Positions 1 to 10,783 of a stretch of DNA of 64,000 bases are shown here, one piece after another. The translations under genes were made by a program, and so were the position numbers. The DNA is from Tetrastigma voinierianum (Eukaryota; Streptophyta; Magnoliopsida; Vitales; Vitaceae): the NCBI GenBank assembly GCA_016808115.1, contig JAEQBH010004441.1, positions 248,001 to 312,000 on the forward strand, written 5' to 3'. The notes beneath the pieces were generated by a model, which was not told the origin of the DNA, made no database searches, and worked only from the letters and a program-made list of their open reading frames with translations. How positions within the stretch are numbered: the stretch's first letter is position 1; each line of letters opens with the position of its first letter.

Positions 1-369
1 GGGAGCCTCGTTTATACTAATTTACACACCTATGCAAGGCCATCAAGTTTTAAATTTCATTGCTAGGAAGTTTCGTGTTGATATTAACAATAGTGCAATT
101 AGATATTACTCTGGAATTTTTTTAATTTAATTTAATTTTTTTTCATTTCATTTTGTTTTGTTTACACAAGTGCTTGTAATTTGGTCTCTGTGTTTGTGCA
201 TGTGATTACAGTGAAGGTTACTATGAGTGTATGCGAAGACGGGGTCAAGTTGAACTACTTTAGTTCGATCTTGAACCAGAAATAACCTTACACCGATTAC
301 GCAGAGAACAAAGAGAAGCACACGAGAGATCTGGCAATCATGCGAGCTTGATGAAGGAGAAGCGAGATC
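1..369 (+). other. Leader (5' UTR) of element A
   Basis: This AT-rich stretch precedes the gag relic and has no useful ORF. The part around 80-115 (ATTAACAATAGTGCAATTAG) resembles 50980-51010, which follows an LTR and a primer-binding-site relic in element E. That supports reading it as the untranslated leader of the same family. The LTR and the primer-binding site of A are outside the window. Confidence 0.6.
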
Positions 370-1910
370 AAGGCGAGGCAAAGCAGCGCAAAGTCACAAT
401 GGGAATAATGGTAGGAATTATGCCCCTAGGCCAGTTATACAGCCGGATGATCCATTTATGTTGCTAGAGGAGTTTGCTTTACCACCTCACGATTATTTCA
501 ATACGCCGAAGACCACCTATTCAAGCAAACAATTTTGGCAGCAGTAACCTGCAAGTAGCGGAACGTGATTTTCCACGATGCAAGTGAGCAGACACGCATT
601 TGACAAACTTCATTGAAGTATGCGACACCGTCAAATACAATGGAGTGACAGAAGAAGCACTAAGACCGTGATTGTTCCTACTCTCATTGGGTGATAGAGC
701 TAAACACTGGTTGAAAAGCCAACCACTAGATTACATTATCTCATGGAATGATTTGGTGTAGAAATTCCTGACCAAGTTTTTTCCGCCCTCAAAGATTGCA
801 CAGCTGATGCAAGAGATTAATACATTAAGACAATTAGAGGGGGAGAACTTAGTTGAGGCCTGGGAGAGATTCCATGAACTGTTATGGAGGTGCCCACATC
901 ATAGGATGACTAGGTGGATCTGAGTCACACATTTCTGTGGTGCGAGTGACTCTACTCGACAATTAATAGATGCCTCGGCCGGGTTCTTGATGAAAAAAGA
1001 CTACGAGACCAAGCGTGTGAATCCCTGGGGGATATGGCTACCTAATGGTAACCGGTGGCCTAGAGACGGGATGATACCAAGGAAGGCGGGGGAGGTGGGA
1101 CGTAGGGTCTTGAAGCGATTTAGTAGAGTCGTGCCGCCTGACTCACCCAGCGGGTTACAAAGCGTGAGGTCTTTGTAAATTCTATTCAGACAAACCCTTC
1201 CAGGGAGATATGTGAATCATGTGAGGGACAACACGAGTGCCTCTGAGAATGCAGTTAGATAGATGTGATGGGAACATACTGTGCATATTGTCCAAGATTT
1301 AACTAGAATCGTGACGGGGTCGATTATGGGGTAACTTTATCATAATTAGAACCAGAACCAAGGTCAAGGATGGCGGAACAATTAGAACAATCAGAATTAT
1401 GGATGGAGGAACAATTAGAATAGTATGCCACCTCCCCAAGTGAACAAACCGCCAACCAAGAAAAAAGCGGATTTGGAAGAAGCACTAGCTCAAATGCTTA
1501 CTTCTCATACAACGTTTATGAATGAAACAAAGGCTTAGCTATACGAGAATCGATCAACCCAGTATGAATAATCGGGTACTGCAGTTGAAACCTAGAGGTG
1601 CAAATGGGCTAAATGGCTAATCTATTGACTAAGAGGCAACAAGGTTCTTTGTGAAACAATTTAGAGATAAACCCGAGGGGTGAAGGTAAGAAACATGTTA
1701 AGACTATCACGTTAAGAAGTGGTAGAGAGCTAGCTACACGGGGGCAACCACTAATAGTAAGAGAAGAGGAAACTGAGGTAGTGGACCAATTTAGCCCGAA
1801 AGATTAGATGCAAGGGGAGCAGCCCCAAGGAGAGTCGAGTAGAGATCGGAGAGGAAGGGGCGAGAAACAAAGTAGTTCTGTTTGAACCCTCTACACCAGT
1901 CCTATATCCC
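370..1910 (+). pseudogene. gag relic of element A
   Basis: Gag would form the virus-like particle that packages the element RNA. Around 590-940 the plus strand reads as a Ty3/gypsy gag core in interrupted frames, with pieces such as NFIEVCDTVKYNGVTEEAL, LGDRAKHWLKSQP and LVEAWERFHELLWRCPHH. The 1490-1740 part resembles the gag-to-protease linker and includes ITLRSGREL. Stops interrupt it, including a TGA at 669-671 where the family has CGA (Arg) and a TAG at 759-761 where it has CAG (Gln). The start is uncertain; about 370 follows from where gag-like reading begins. Non-functional. Confidence 0.8.
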
Positions 1911-1916
1911 CAACAT

Positions 1917-2703
1917 TTGAGGAAGACTAAATTGGATAAGCAGTTTACCAAATTCATGGAAGCGTTTAAGAAACTGCAAATCAACATTCCATTTGCAGAA
2001 GCATTAGAACAGATGCCCAACTATGTCAAATTTATGAAAGATATACTGTCAAGGAAAAGAAGGTTATCAAAATTTGAGATAGTGAATCTTAGTGAGGAGT
2101 GCAGTGCTATACTTCAGAGGAAATTGCCACAGAAGCTAAAGAATTCAGGAAGCTTCACAATCCCATGTAAGATAGGGAACTCGATCTTCGAGAGAGCCCT
2201 ATGTGACTTGGGAGCCAGTATTAACCTCATGCCTTTATCCATTTCGGGCGGTACAGGAGTTCACAGTGAAGCTAGACTACTATCTGTCTTTATAGCTAGC
2301 AGATAGATCATTGAAACATCCTCGGGGAGTGATAGAAGATGTGCTAGTAAAGGTAGACAAGTTTATCTTCCCAGTTGATTTCATAGTTTTAGACATGGAG
2401 GAAGATAAAGAGATGCCCATCATACTAGGCAGACCATTTCTAGCAACTGGCAGGGCTATGATTGATGTGCAGAAGGGAGAACTGAAACTAAGAGTGCAGG
2501 ACGATGAGGTCAGATTTAGTGTATTCAATGCGGTGAGGCATCCAACGGAGAGCGATGCATGTTTTATGATAGAGGCAGTAGAGGCTATAATGCCTAGCCA
2601 AAGTGATTTGATTGACCCTTTAGAGGCTAGCCTTGTGCAGAATGCTAAGGAGGAACTAGGTGCAGAGGCCGAAGAGTATGTGAAGTGGATGGACTCCTTC
2701 TAA
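1917..2703 (+). pseudogene. gag linker and aspartic protease relic of element A
   Basis: Two open stretches, 1917-2306 and 2311-2703, are offset by a small indel. The first begins with a conserved linker (KLDKQFTKFMEAFKKL) and reaches the retropepsin active site, read here as CDLGASINLMP at about 2200-2240; the Asp and Gly of the D-x-G triad are visible. The second holds the C-terminal half, including ILGRPFLATGRAMIDVQKG. The enzyme would cut the Gag-Pol polyprotein. It ends at a TAA (2701-2703) before RT begins. The frameshift between the two halves makes it inactive. Confidence 0.85.
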
Positions 2704-2839
2704 TCGAACAGAATGAAGTATTATGAGCCGTTGGGAGAGAACACTTAGACTTCAGTGCCTTCGGTTGAGTGACCACCATAGTTTGAGCAAAATCCACTCC
2801 CTAGTCACTTGAGGTATGCTTATCTAGGTAATCCTCAAC

Positions 2840-3630
2840 CCTACCAGTTATCATATCAGCATCTCTGACTGTAGTGGAAGAAGATAAGCTTTTGAGAGTG
2901 CTTAAAGAGCACAAGGATGCTATTAGGTGGTCTCTAGCTGATTTGAACAAGATCCGCCCCTCCATGTGTATGCACCAGATCCTATTAGAGGATGAGCACA
3001 AACCTTCAATGGAGGCTCATAGAAGAGGCTTCGGCAGATAATGAAGAGTGAGTAAGAAGAGGCCCAAAGTGGTTAGATGGGAGTGATCTACCCCATCTCG
3101 AGACCGATTAAGTAGGTAAGCCTAGTACAGGTTGTCCTAAAAAAGGGAGGGACCATAGTGATAAGGACTGAGAATAACACACTGCTACCTTCTCGAACAG
3201 TTATAGGGTGGAGAATCTGCATAGACCACCGAAAATTAAATAAGGCAACTAGAAAAGATCATTTCCCACTTTCGTTCTTAGATCAGATGCTAGACAGGAT
3301 GGTACGACATGAGTATTACTGTTTCTTGGACGGGTATTCAGGTTATAATTAGATCACTATATCACCGGAGGACCAAGAGAAAACAACATTTACGTGCCCG
3401 TATGGTACGTTTGCTTTTAGGTGAATGCCCTTTGGGTTATGTAACGCATCGGACATGTTTAAGCGTTGCATGATGGCCATATTCTAAGACATGGTCGAGA
3501 GAACAATTGAGGTACTCATGGATGATTTCTTTGTTCTAGGGAAATCCTTTGATAATTGTTTGGAGAATCTGAGACAGACACTGATAAGATGTGAGGAAAC
3601 TAACCTTGTGCTGAACTAGGAAAAGTGTCA
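2840..3630 (+). pseudogene. reverse transcriptase relic of element A
   Basis: The RT fingers, palm and thumb order can be followed: LADLNKIRPSMCMHQILLED (about 2940), GWRICIDHRKLNKATRKDHF (about 3205), CFLDGYSGYN (about 3322), the MPFG region (3425) and the catalytic Y/LMDD motif read as VLMDDFFV (3512-3535). Stops at 3350-3352, 3422-3424 and 3617-3619 replace codons that are CAG, CGA and TGG in relatives. The polymerase would copy element RNA into cDNA from a tRNA primer. The catalytic Asp pair is intact but the frame is not. Confidence 0.92.
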
Positions 3631-3631
3631 C

Positions 3632-4330
3632 TTCATGGTGAAGGAAGGCATTGTACTGGGGCATTGGATCTTAGAAAGAGGAATCGAGGTAGATAAAGCC
3701 AAGATTGAAACAATAGAGAAGCTACCGCCCCCATCTTTAGTGAAAGGAATAAGGATCTTTCTAGGTCACGCGAGTTCTGGGAGATTCATAAGGATTTCTC
3801 CCAGAAATAAATTGAAAGCCTATCGAATATGCTTGTTCAAGGAGCGCCCTTTGAGTTTGATGATCAGTGTCTGAAAGCGTTCTTGTTTCTAAAAAAAAAA
3901 TTGGTATTAGCTCCAATAGTAGTAGCACCGGACTAGAATCTTCCTTTTCAACTAATGTGTGATGCGACGACTCACCTTGATAGGGGAAGTACTAGGAGCG
4001 AGGAAAGAACATTTCAGGTTATCTATTAGGCGTAGGACCCCGTTGAATGATCATGTGACTAAACTATGCAACAATTGAAAAAGAACTTTTGGCTATTGTG
4101 TTTACGTTTGACAAGTTCCGGCCGTACTTGATTGGTAGCGGGTAATAGTGCACACCGACCATTTAGCCATAAAGTACCTAATGATGACTAAGAAGGGCCT
4201 TGGCCCAGGAATGATAAAGGTGGGTGTTACTACTATAAGAGTTTGGCCTGGAAATTAAAGATAAGAAAGGGACTAAAAATCTAGTAGCTGACCATCTTTC
4301 ATGGTTGGAAGGGCCGAATAAAGAAATTCA
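3632..4330 (+). pseudogene. RT connection and RNase H relic of element A
   Basis: After the RT palm, 3635-3780 encodes a conserved connection (GIEVDKAKIETIEKLPPP, then FLGHA). RNase H follows: LCDA-type region at about 3955, KELLAIVFTFDKFRPYLIG at about 4080-4135, and VADHLSWLEG at about 4288-4315. The module would remove RNA from the RNA-DNA hybrid. A run of A at 3891-3900, several stops (for example TAG at 3934-3936 in place of Trp) and frameshifts break it. Confidence 0.85.
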
Positions 4331-5412
4331 GATCAATGATGATTTCCATGATGAATAGCTCTTGGCAATTGAAGACAAAGAGACAATACCTTGGTTTGTG
4401 GATTTTGTGAACTGCTTGGTGGCAAGAGTGCTCCCACCAAAGTTTAGTTATCAGCAGAAGAAGAGATTTTTCACACAGTTGAAGCACTACTACTAGGAGA
4501 AGCCCATCTTATATAAGCATTGTGTCGATCAGGTGATAAGAAGATGTGTCCTAAAGGAGGAAATGGAAAGTATCTTAAATCATTGCCACACTCTAGCATG
4601 TGGGGGGCACTTTAGGGGAAATATTGGTGGAGGCCATACCTACCCGAACTAATGATGCCAAAGTGGTAGCAAGCTTTCTCCATAGTCATATATTCACCCG
4701 ATTGAGGAACTCAGGGCTTTGATCACGGATGGAGAGACACATTTACATGCTTGAGCTTTGTTGACAACGTGTTGAGAAAATATGGTGTCCGGCATTGGAC
4801 TGCACTTGCATACCACCCATAGACTAATGGCTAAGCAGAAGTGTCAAACACAGAAATCAAATCTATCTTAGAGAAAACGGTCAATAGCTCGAAGAAAGAT
4901 TGGGCAAAAAAGATAGATGATGCGCTATGGGCCTATAGAACAACATTCAAGACACCATTCAGGCTAGTGTTTGGGAAAGCGTGCCACTTGCTTGTGGAAT
5001 TGGAACATAGAGCATACTGGGCAACTAGGTAGTTGAATATGGATAGTAAGATGGCCGGCGAAAGCATCTTCTTGACTTAGTGAATTAAGAAGAGTTCCTC
5101 AATGGGTGTACGAGCCTTGAAGATATATATAAAAGAAAAAGACGAGTTTGGCATAGTAAGCATATTGTAAAGGAAGAGTTTGGCCCGGGTCGTGGTCCTC
5201 TTATTCTGACTCGACTCTTCTAGGGAAATTAAAGTCAGTGGTTGGGGACCATTTCTTGTGACTGAGTTTTGCGTGGGAGGAGCGGAAATTATGCACCCAG
5301 AGAAAGGGAGCTTTAAAGTTAATGCACAACGATTAAAGACATACTTTAGGGGCGAGTTTCATGCAAGCAAGCAGGCCATCATAAATCTGAACACATCGAA
5401 AATAATGTCGTA
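4331..5412 (+). pseudogene. integrase relic of element A
   Basis: An N-terminal zinc-binding region is recognisable near 4560-4620 (ILNHCHTLACGGHF). The core is badly decayed between 4620 and 4800. The C-terminal core region reads KKDWAKKIDDALWAYRTTF and FGKACHLLVELEHRAYWA at 4890-5030. The C-terminal SH3-like part is near 5220-5340 and includes FKVNAQRLKTYF. The enzyme would insert cDNA into chromosomes. Stops include the TAG at 4820-4822 and the TAA at 4832-4834 inside the conserved HPQTNGQAEV block, so it is inactive. Confidence 0.88.
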
Positions 5413-5490
5413 AGGAGTTCATACAGTCCCGTAGTCTCGGGAGCATTGAGATTCAAGGAAGTCAAGCTAACGACATTAAACAAAGCGCTA

Positions 5491-5508
5491 CTTGGGAGGC
5501 AACCCAAG
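5491..5508 (+). other. Post-pol stem-loop motif of element A
   Basis: CTTGGGAGGCAACCCAAG forms a perfect 6-bp stem (CTTGGG/CCCAAG) with a 6-base loop. The same 18 bases occur just after the coding part of element G (31423-31440), although the rest of the two elements differs greatly. A decayed version lies after integrase in element D. I know of no assigned function. Confidence 0.8.
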
Positions 5509-5750
5509 CATTCTCAAATTTTTCATTCATTAGTATAGCTTTACACATGTTTGTTTATTTTAGAGATGAAAGATTTTCTTAGGCGTAACTTATCATGTCA
5601 GTACGTTTCTTAGGCTCAGGGTCCCGAAGCAGGAGCAAGAGGTAGCTGCGTTAATCAAAGCCGGGGTAGGACAAGGAGCGGAATTTAAAAAGGGGAGTGC
5701 TCTTAACCTTAGAAATTTGTTTTTCAAAAATTTGAGTTTTCTTCTCTATA
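5509..5750 (+). other. Post-pol spacer of element A, no gene seen
   Basis: Non-coding stretch between the stem-loop and the palindrome cluster. I see no ORF, RNA gene or repeat of note in it. Confidence 0.6.
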
Positions 5751-5902
5751 ACATCGCGACGTTAAGAAAAAAAAATGAAATCTCAGCTCTCTGTAACATC
5801 GCGACGTTGGAAACTTAGATTTAAGTAACTCTCGGGAACGTCGCGACGTTGGATCCCAACGTCGCAACTTTGGAAGCCTCACATTCTAGCGGTCGCGACG
5901 TT
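5751..5902. repeat. Cluster of CpG-rich palindromes with TCGCGA core
   Basis: Five related motifs lie within 152 bases: ACATCGCGACGTT (5751), AACATCGCGACGTT (5795), the perfect palindrome AACGTCGCGACGTT (5837-5850), a half-eroded AACGTCGCAACTT (5858) and GTCGCGACGTT (5892). Spacing is about 20-45 bases. The cluster lies between integrase and the env-position ORF. Related palindromes are in the LTR of the same element (11875 and 11920), at 49265-49880 and at 62320-62440. Confidence 0.85.
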
Positions 5903-6579
5903 GCCTTTTTTTTTTTTTTTATGAACATGAACGTTCATATTCTCCCCGTACACAACATGAACCCTCACTTGTTTGCTCCGATTTTTGTAGGTGCTCCAGC
6001 CAACCCCATCCAAGCTCATCCCAACTAATCTTAGAAACTCCCAAAGCCCTAAGCACGTTCCTAGATCCGAAAACACTAATGTCCACATCCATTTGGAGAT
6101 CCTTCTTACGGTCTGGGTTTTCGGGTAAGTTTAGGTCTAGCTTCAGTTTGTATTGGAGTTTTTTGGGTTGTTTGTGTTAGAGAAGGAACCCTATGCATGG
6201 TTGGTGGTCATAGAACCCTTTTCTTTGAGTCAATAACACCATCTCACTTAGTGCACATTAGGTGTTTGTTCTTTTACCTAAGTGAGTTTTTTGTGACTCT
6301 ATTGGGTAATTCGGTAGAGTGGCATCATAATAGGTGTTAGGAGGCCAACTAGAGAGTGATTCAAACCTAGAAGATCATCCAACCCCTACCCACATCAAAT
6401 TACTGGAATTAATCGAAGCCCAGCCCAAAAATTGAGCTTAAAAAAGTCGGGCAAGTGAAGGCTTGACTCATGATTACGATCATGAGAAATTTGTCAATGA
6501 GGCGCAACCAAGGGTGGCCTCATCTTGAAGAATAGTCCTTCATCAAAGGAGAAGGGTTTCATTACCTGATGTTTCTTCC
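5903..6579 (+). other. Leader of the env-position ORF in element A
   Basis: A T-tract (5907-5920) is followed by untranslated-looking sequence. The segment 5903-6000 aligns in position with the leader of the env-position ORF of element D, but the TATA box seen there is not present here. No clear ORF. Confidence 0.5.
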
Positions 6580-7588
6580 ATGAAACCATGGAACGAGGGA
6601 TGGAGGGCGCTTTGCCAACCTCCGAGACCAGCTGCCACAAGTGTGGTACGAGAGTTCTGCACCAATCTCGCCTCCTACGTACTAAAAAAGGTTCGGGTGA
6701 GCGGGGTGTCGGTAGACTTTAGTGCGAAGTCTATCAATCGATACTATAACCTAGAACAAGTTAACCCTGAGGCCTATGATAGGCTTCATGAGCATCGACT
6801 ATCACAGTCCTTAGGATGTTGACCCCGGCGAAGGTGAGTAGGCCCCGAACGGTGAAGGGCACGCCGTGCACTTCAAGGCTAAACACTTAGCCTACATTCC
6901 TAAGGTATGGCATCACTTCATCACATTGCATCTCATCCTGACAACTAATGTGTGTGAAGTGATGGCCAAGAGGGCCCTACTCAACTATGCCATCATCCAG
7001 GACATTCCATTTGATGTCGGGTAGGGTATAGAGGATGCAATCCTCTATTACAAAGATGCGAAGATGAATCTCGGGCACCCCTTCCTTATCTACGGCCTTT
7101 GCAAGCAAGCCGGGGTGCCCTTAGAGGATAATGAGGCTTGGATACACCCATTCAAGGTGATCATGGTTAAGAAAGACAAACTAGGTGTACCAAGGCCAGA
7201 GGAGGTGTACGATTCGGGCAATGAGCCCTCCAATAAGGATGACCTTAGAGCATACCAATCTAGGTTTGGGATCCCCGTAGGTTCTTAGGGAGAGGTCGAG
7301 TAGTCATCCACCCAACCCCCACCACCACAGCTATCTCAGGAGGAGAACTCGGTCAGTCCTTCCACTACATTGGAGAACCAGTTACAGGACCTCACCGCCC
7401 GATTTGATGCATATTGGGATGAGACCTAGAAGCACCAGGTCACCATCAGCCAAGACATGGACGCACTTAAGGCCGACATGCACACATCCATGTGCAACCA
7501 GGCGACCATCCTCAACAACCAACAGTCTATCTAGGAGCAGCTTGCCCAGCTCCTCTCCTTTCACATGCCACCTCCACCACCACCATAG
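6580..7588 (+). pseudogene. Env-position ORF relic (plant transposon-type domain) of element A
   Basis: Three open pieces in different frames make up one broken ORF downstream of integrase. The first (6580-6822) has VREFCTNLAS and VDFSAKSINRYYNL, typical of the domain annotated as putative plant transposon protein in Athila/Tat elements. The middle (about 6870-7288) contains FLIYGLCKQAGVPL. The last part is polar and helix-prone, and ends in a proline run and a TAG at 7586-7588. Stops again replace Gln or Trp (for example in SI*EQLA). The role is not known; the position resembles retroviral env, but I see no convincing signal peptide or fusion peptide. Confidence 0.72.
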
Positions 7589-8360
7589 TGATCCGAGCGA
7601 TCACCAGGGAAGTTTACTCCACCCTCACTTGTTATTCTATGGACATTGAGGACCTTTATGCCCTTTTTAATACACATGGGGGTGTGGGTGATCGAACTCC
7701 CACCTCTGTTTATTTTTTGTTTCCTATTTTAGTTTGTCTATTTTATGTTTCCTGTTTATTTATGGTTTCTTGTTTTAGTTTGTCGATGTTTAGGGTGTTT
7801 AGAATTATTTTTTTTTTTTTTTTTTGTGTTCAAGGTGCAGGTGTTTATGTTCTTATATTCGGCTTTTACTTGTTCACATGTTTTAGGTTGTTTTCGTAGC
7901 AATTGCATGTTTTAGGCGTGTTTAGGTATTGTGTGAGTGGATGTCACGCTCGAGAATGGGAGGTTAATTTTTTTTTTAAAAAAAAAATTCAAAAAGATCG
8001 AGCAAAGAATGAAAAGGGACCCTTAGGTTGTTACATAATCTGGAATATTTTCTAGAAAGGTTGGGGTGACTTAGTTTAGTCACCCTCTGTGTGTTTCAAG
8101 AAGCCATTTCCTAAGTAGTCTTTCGCACACACATATGTGATCTCTAGGGTATACTAAGGCTCCAGACCTTGCTCACAAGAATTCCACGAGCCTTGAGGGT
8201 TTCTAAAAACCTAAGTGATGGGACACTTTTGAAAAGACGATTGCCCAAATAAAAATGAAAAAAAATAATAATAAGAAAAAGAAAAGACATGTGTGAATAG
8301 AATAAGTGGGATCGTCCAATCGGAATCACAGGCACGAGTACGAGAGACTTTCAAGCTAAT
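7589..8360 (+). other. 3' untranslated part of element A, before the insertion
   Basis: T-rich and A-rich sequence typical of the long region between the env-position ORF and the 3' LTR. The open stretch at 7492-7899 is low-complexity T-rich sequence and I do not regard it as coding. The last six bases, GCTAAT (8355-8360), are repeated at 10778-10783. Confidence 0.65.
8355..8360. repeat. Left target-site duplication of solo LTR
   Basis: GCTAAT directly before TGTAACGCC; the right copy is at 10778-10783. Six bases is one more than usual for Ty3/gypsy, so one base may be chance. Confidence 0.6.
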
Positions 8361-10777
8361 TGTAACGCCATGAAAATACCTTAACATTTTTATTACATGT
8401 TCAGGGTGTAAAATAACATAAATTATATTTTTTTTGGAGTTTAAATGGCTAAAAACGAAAAAAATGATAAAAACCCGAAAATTTTACATGAGCCAAATAA
8501 ATTTGGTAAAAATGTCAAATGAGGACCTAAGGGTCATAAATGCGTAATGTAAATGCTAAAGTATAAATGAAATGAAGAAGTGGAAATGAAATTGAAATGA
8601 AGCTTTAAAGTGAGAAAGATGAGAAAAATGGGAATTAGTGTGTAGCCAAACAAGGCTTAGTGCAAGATTTGGATTAAAGATCAAATATTGGTCTTTGAGA
8701 GGCATTTTGCACATTTGGCAAAAGAAGGGGAGAGAAAGTGCTAGGGCTTTTTCGGTTGTGAGAGAGGGAGGAAGATTAGTGGTCTTTGCTTCATGAAATC
8801 AAGGATTAAGGTGATCAAGAGGAAGAAGGAAGATTGGTTTTGAAGAATCAAAGATTTAAAAGTAAGGGAATCAAATTGCTTAAATTTCCTTAATGTTGTG
8901 TTTGGGTTTTTAGAAAGAACCTAATTTGGTATAAAATGATGTTGATTAGTTTATTTCAGTTTTGGGGTTGCTCTAAGTTGTTATATATGGTTGAAAGTTT
9001 GGATTGGTGTTTAAAAATTTTTGTATAAAAGGAAATGTTGGGTTTTAGGGAGATCTTGTCAAAATTTTCCAAAACCCATGTTTTTTGTTTGTATTCTTTT
9101 ATCCATCAACATAATCTGATTAATTGATTCAGATTACAGATGTAATAAAAACTTGGGGAAACAAATCTGCAGAATCAAGACATGTCAAGTTGGATTTGTT
9201 GAACCTAGGAATAAATAAACATGAGACTTTATGTTTAGAATTGTTGTGATTGGATTGATCAGTTTTGGTATTTTGGAAACGTTTTGTGAGCTGAATATAA
9301 GTTAGGGTTTCACTCATCCAAATTGAGTGATTAAAATTTCTGGGTAAACTAGACTTATAGGAGAACAAATTTCCATGAAATAAGTGTATCCAAATTTGGA
9401 TCCCATTAGACATAGAAATTCATCTAAAGGGAGCTTAGTTTTTGGGCAAATTCTGGTTATGTGTTGAAAATAGAATAGTCTTGGATGTTTAGGACACATA
9501 TGGAACTTCGGTGCTCCGAATTGGATGATTCCAATTTTTGAATAAAATAGATTTATAGGGGAAAAATGGACTTGGAGGAAGTTGGGTAAAATATGAGTCA
9601 TTTGTTCTCAGAAAACTTTTACAAGAGAAGGTGTGTTGGGTAGAAAACAACCCTAACTAGAAACCTAAATAAGCCAAGTGATGATTGTTAATTGTATTGG
9701 AATAGGGTCTGACGAGGAGGAAAGCCCGAATTGATCGAGATTCTGAGGATTGGAATCAAGTGCAACAAGCTTTTTGGTTTATTCTTGGACTCTCTCTTTT
9801 GTTTCCATTTTGGAGTTTGTTCTCCATTCAATCTCTTCTTATTTCAAGTTTCACGATCGTTTGTTACATTATTGATTCAATAAACTTCATATTGAAGTGT
9901 TTTAATTGATTTGAAGCGATTAATTGTGAAATGATTTACATATGAAAAATTGCGGGGAGTATTGAAGCCAGATTATTGTATATAGGAAAAAAAATACTAT
10001 AATGTATTTTGCTATGAATGATTTGAACGCCCTTAATAGAATGTTAACTATTAAATTTGAGTTAAGGATAGATTGATATACGATAAAATTCAGTGCTTGA
10101 TCCACAACGAACAAACGTAATGATGTGTCACTCCGATATGTAGCCCGGTAGGCGGTATACGTAGTGTTCCACCCAGTGATTTTAATAACAGATCAGGCAG
10201 GCCTAGCGGGACTATACTGTGTTATAAAACAAAATGTTTTTATCCGGCCTGTAGCTCAACGGGACCATGCCGGTGATTCCGTTATCTTGTGCACCGAAAG
10301 CATAAGCTAAATTCGTTTAAAGGCAAATTGATAAGGAAATTTGTAAAGTGCATGATTTGTATTTTGAATGATTTATTGCATATGAAAGTGCATATTTGGA
10401 ATGATCAATAAACTATAAATGAATGTTTATAAAATGAATATATGTATTGTATTGCATTGATCATTCAAAAAGGTTTAAAAGCATTGTTTAGAAAAATTGC
10501 ATGATTTGTGTTAAACTGAAATGGAAGAGAGAACTATATAGAACCACTAAGCATGAAAATGCTTAGCGCGTTGCTTTTATCATCACGTAGGTACCGAGTG
10601 AACATGTACGAAGATGTAGACCACAGTGAATCAGAGTCATCGTCAAAGTCACACGGAGGATAAGTAAAGCTCTATCACATGCATACATGAAATTATTCGA
10701 CTCATTTTGTCTGAGAACACTATTATATGAAATTGAACTCACGATTATGTTTTGTAAATATTTGGATATTGAAAACA
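8361..10777 (+). mobile_element. Solo LTR of long-LTR Ty3/gypsy family, inserted in element A
   Basis: The stretch starts TGTAACGCC, ends AAAACA, and is flanked by GCTAAT on both sides, which I read as a target-site duplication. Outside it, element A resumes. It has no coding potential. Parts match the reverse complement of the LTR at 13850-17136: GAACGCCCTTAATAGAATG near 10025 and the ACTAAGCATGAAAATGCTTA hairpin near 10546. One copy without internal sequence implies loss by LTR-LTR recombination. The 3' boundary is less sure than the 5' one, because sister copies end in GGCGCTACA. Confidence 0.72.
10547..10566 (+). other. Conserved LTR stem-loop
   Basis: CTAAGCAT-GAAA-ATGCTTAG is an 8-bp perfect stem with a 4-base loop. 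The sister LTR has the same stem at 14221-14239 with a 3-base loop, while flanking sequence has diverged. Confidence 0.75.
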
Positions 10778-10783
10778 GCTAAT
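10778..10783. repeat. Right target-site duplication of solo LTR
   Basis: GCTAAT directly after the AAAACA end of the LTR; the left copy is at 8355-8360. Confidence 0.6.

Noticed and set aside
5903..6088. TATA box upstream of the env-position ORF of element A
   Set aside because: Only a T-run and ATGAACATGAACG occur at the position where element D has CCTATAAAAGG; no TATA box could be supported.
7492..7899. 135-residue open frame on the plus strand
   Set aside because: It overlaps the end of the env-position ORF in another frame and continues into T-rich untranslated sequence; the hydrophobic tail comes from T-runs.
8361..10777. A complete LTR retrotransposon instead of a solo LTR
   Set aside because: No gag or pol similarity on either strand and no internal pair of direct repeats of LTR size; the segment matches a sister LTR along much of its length.
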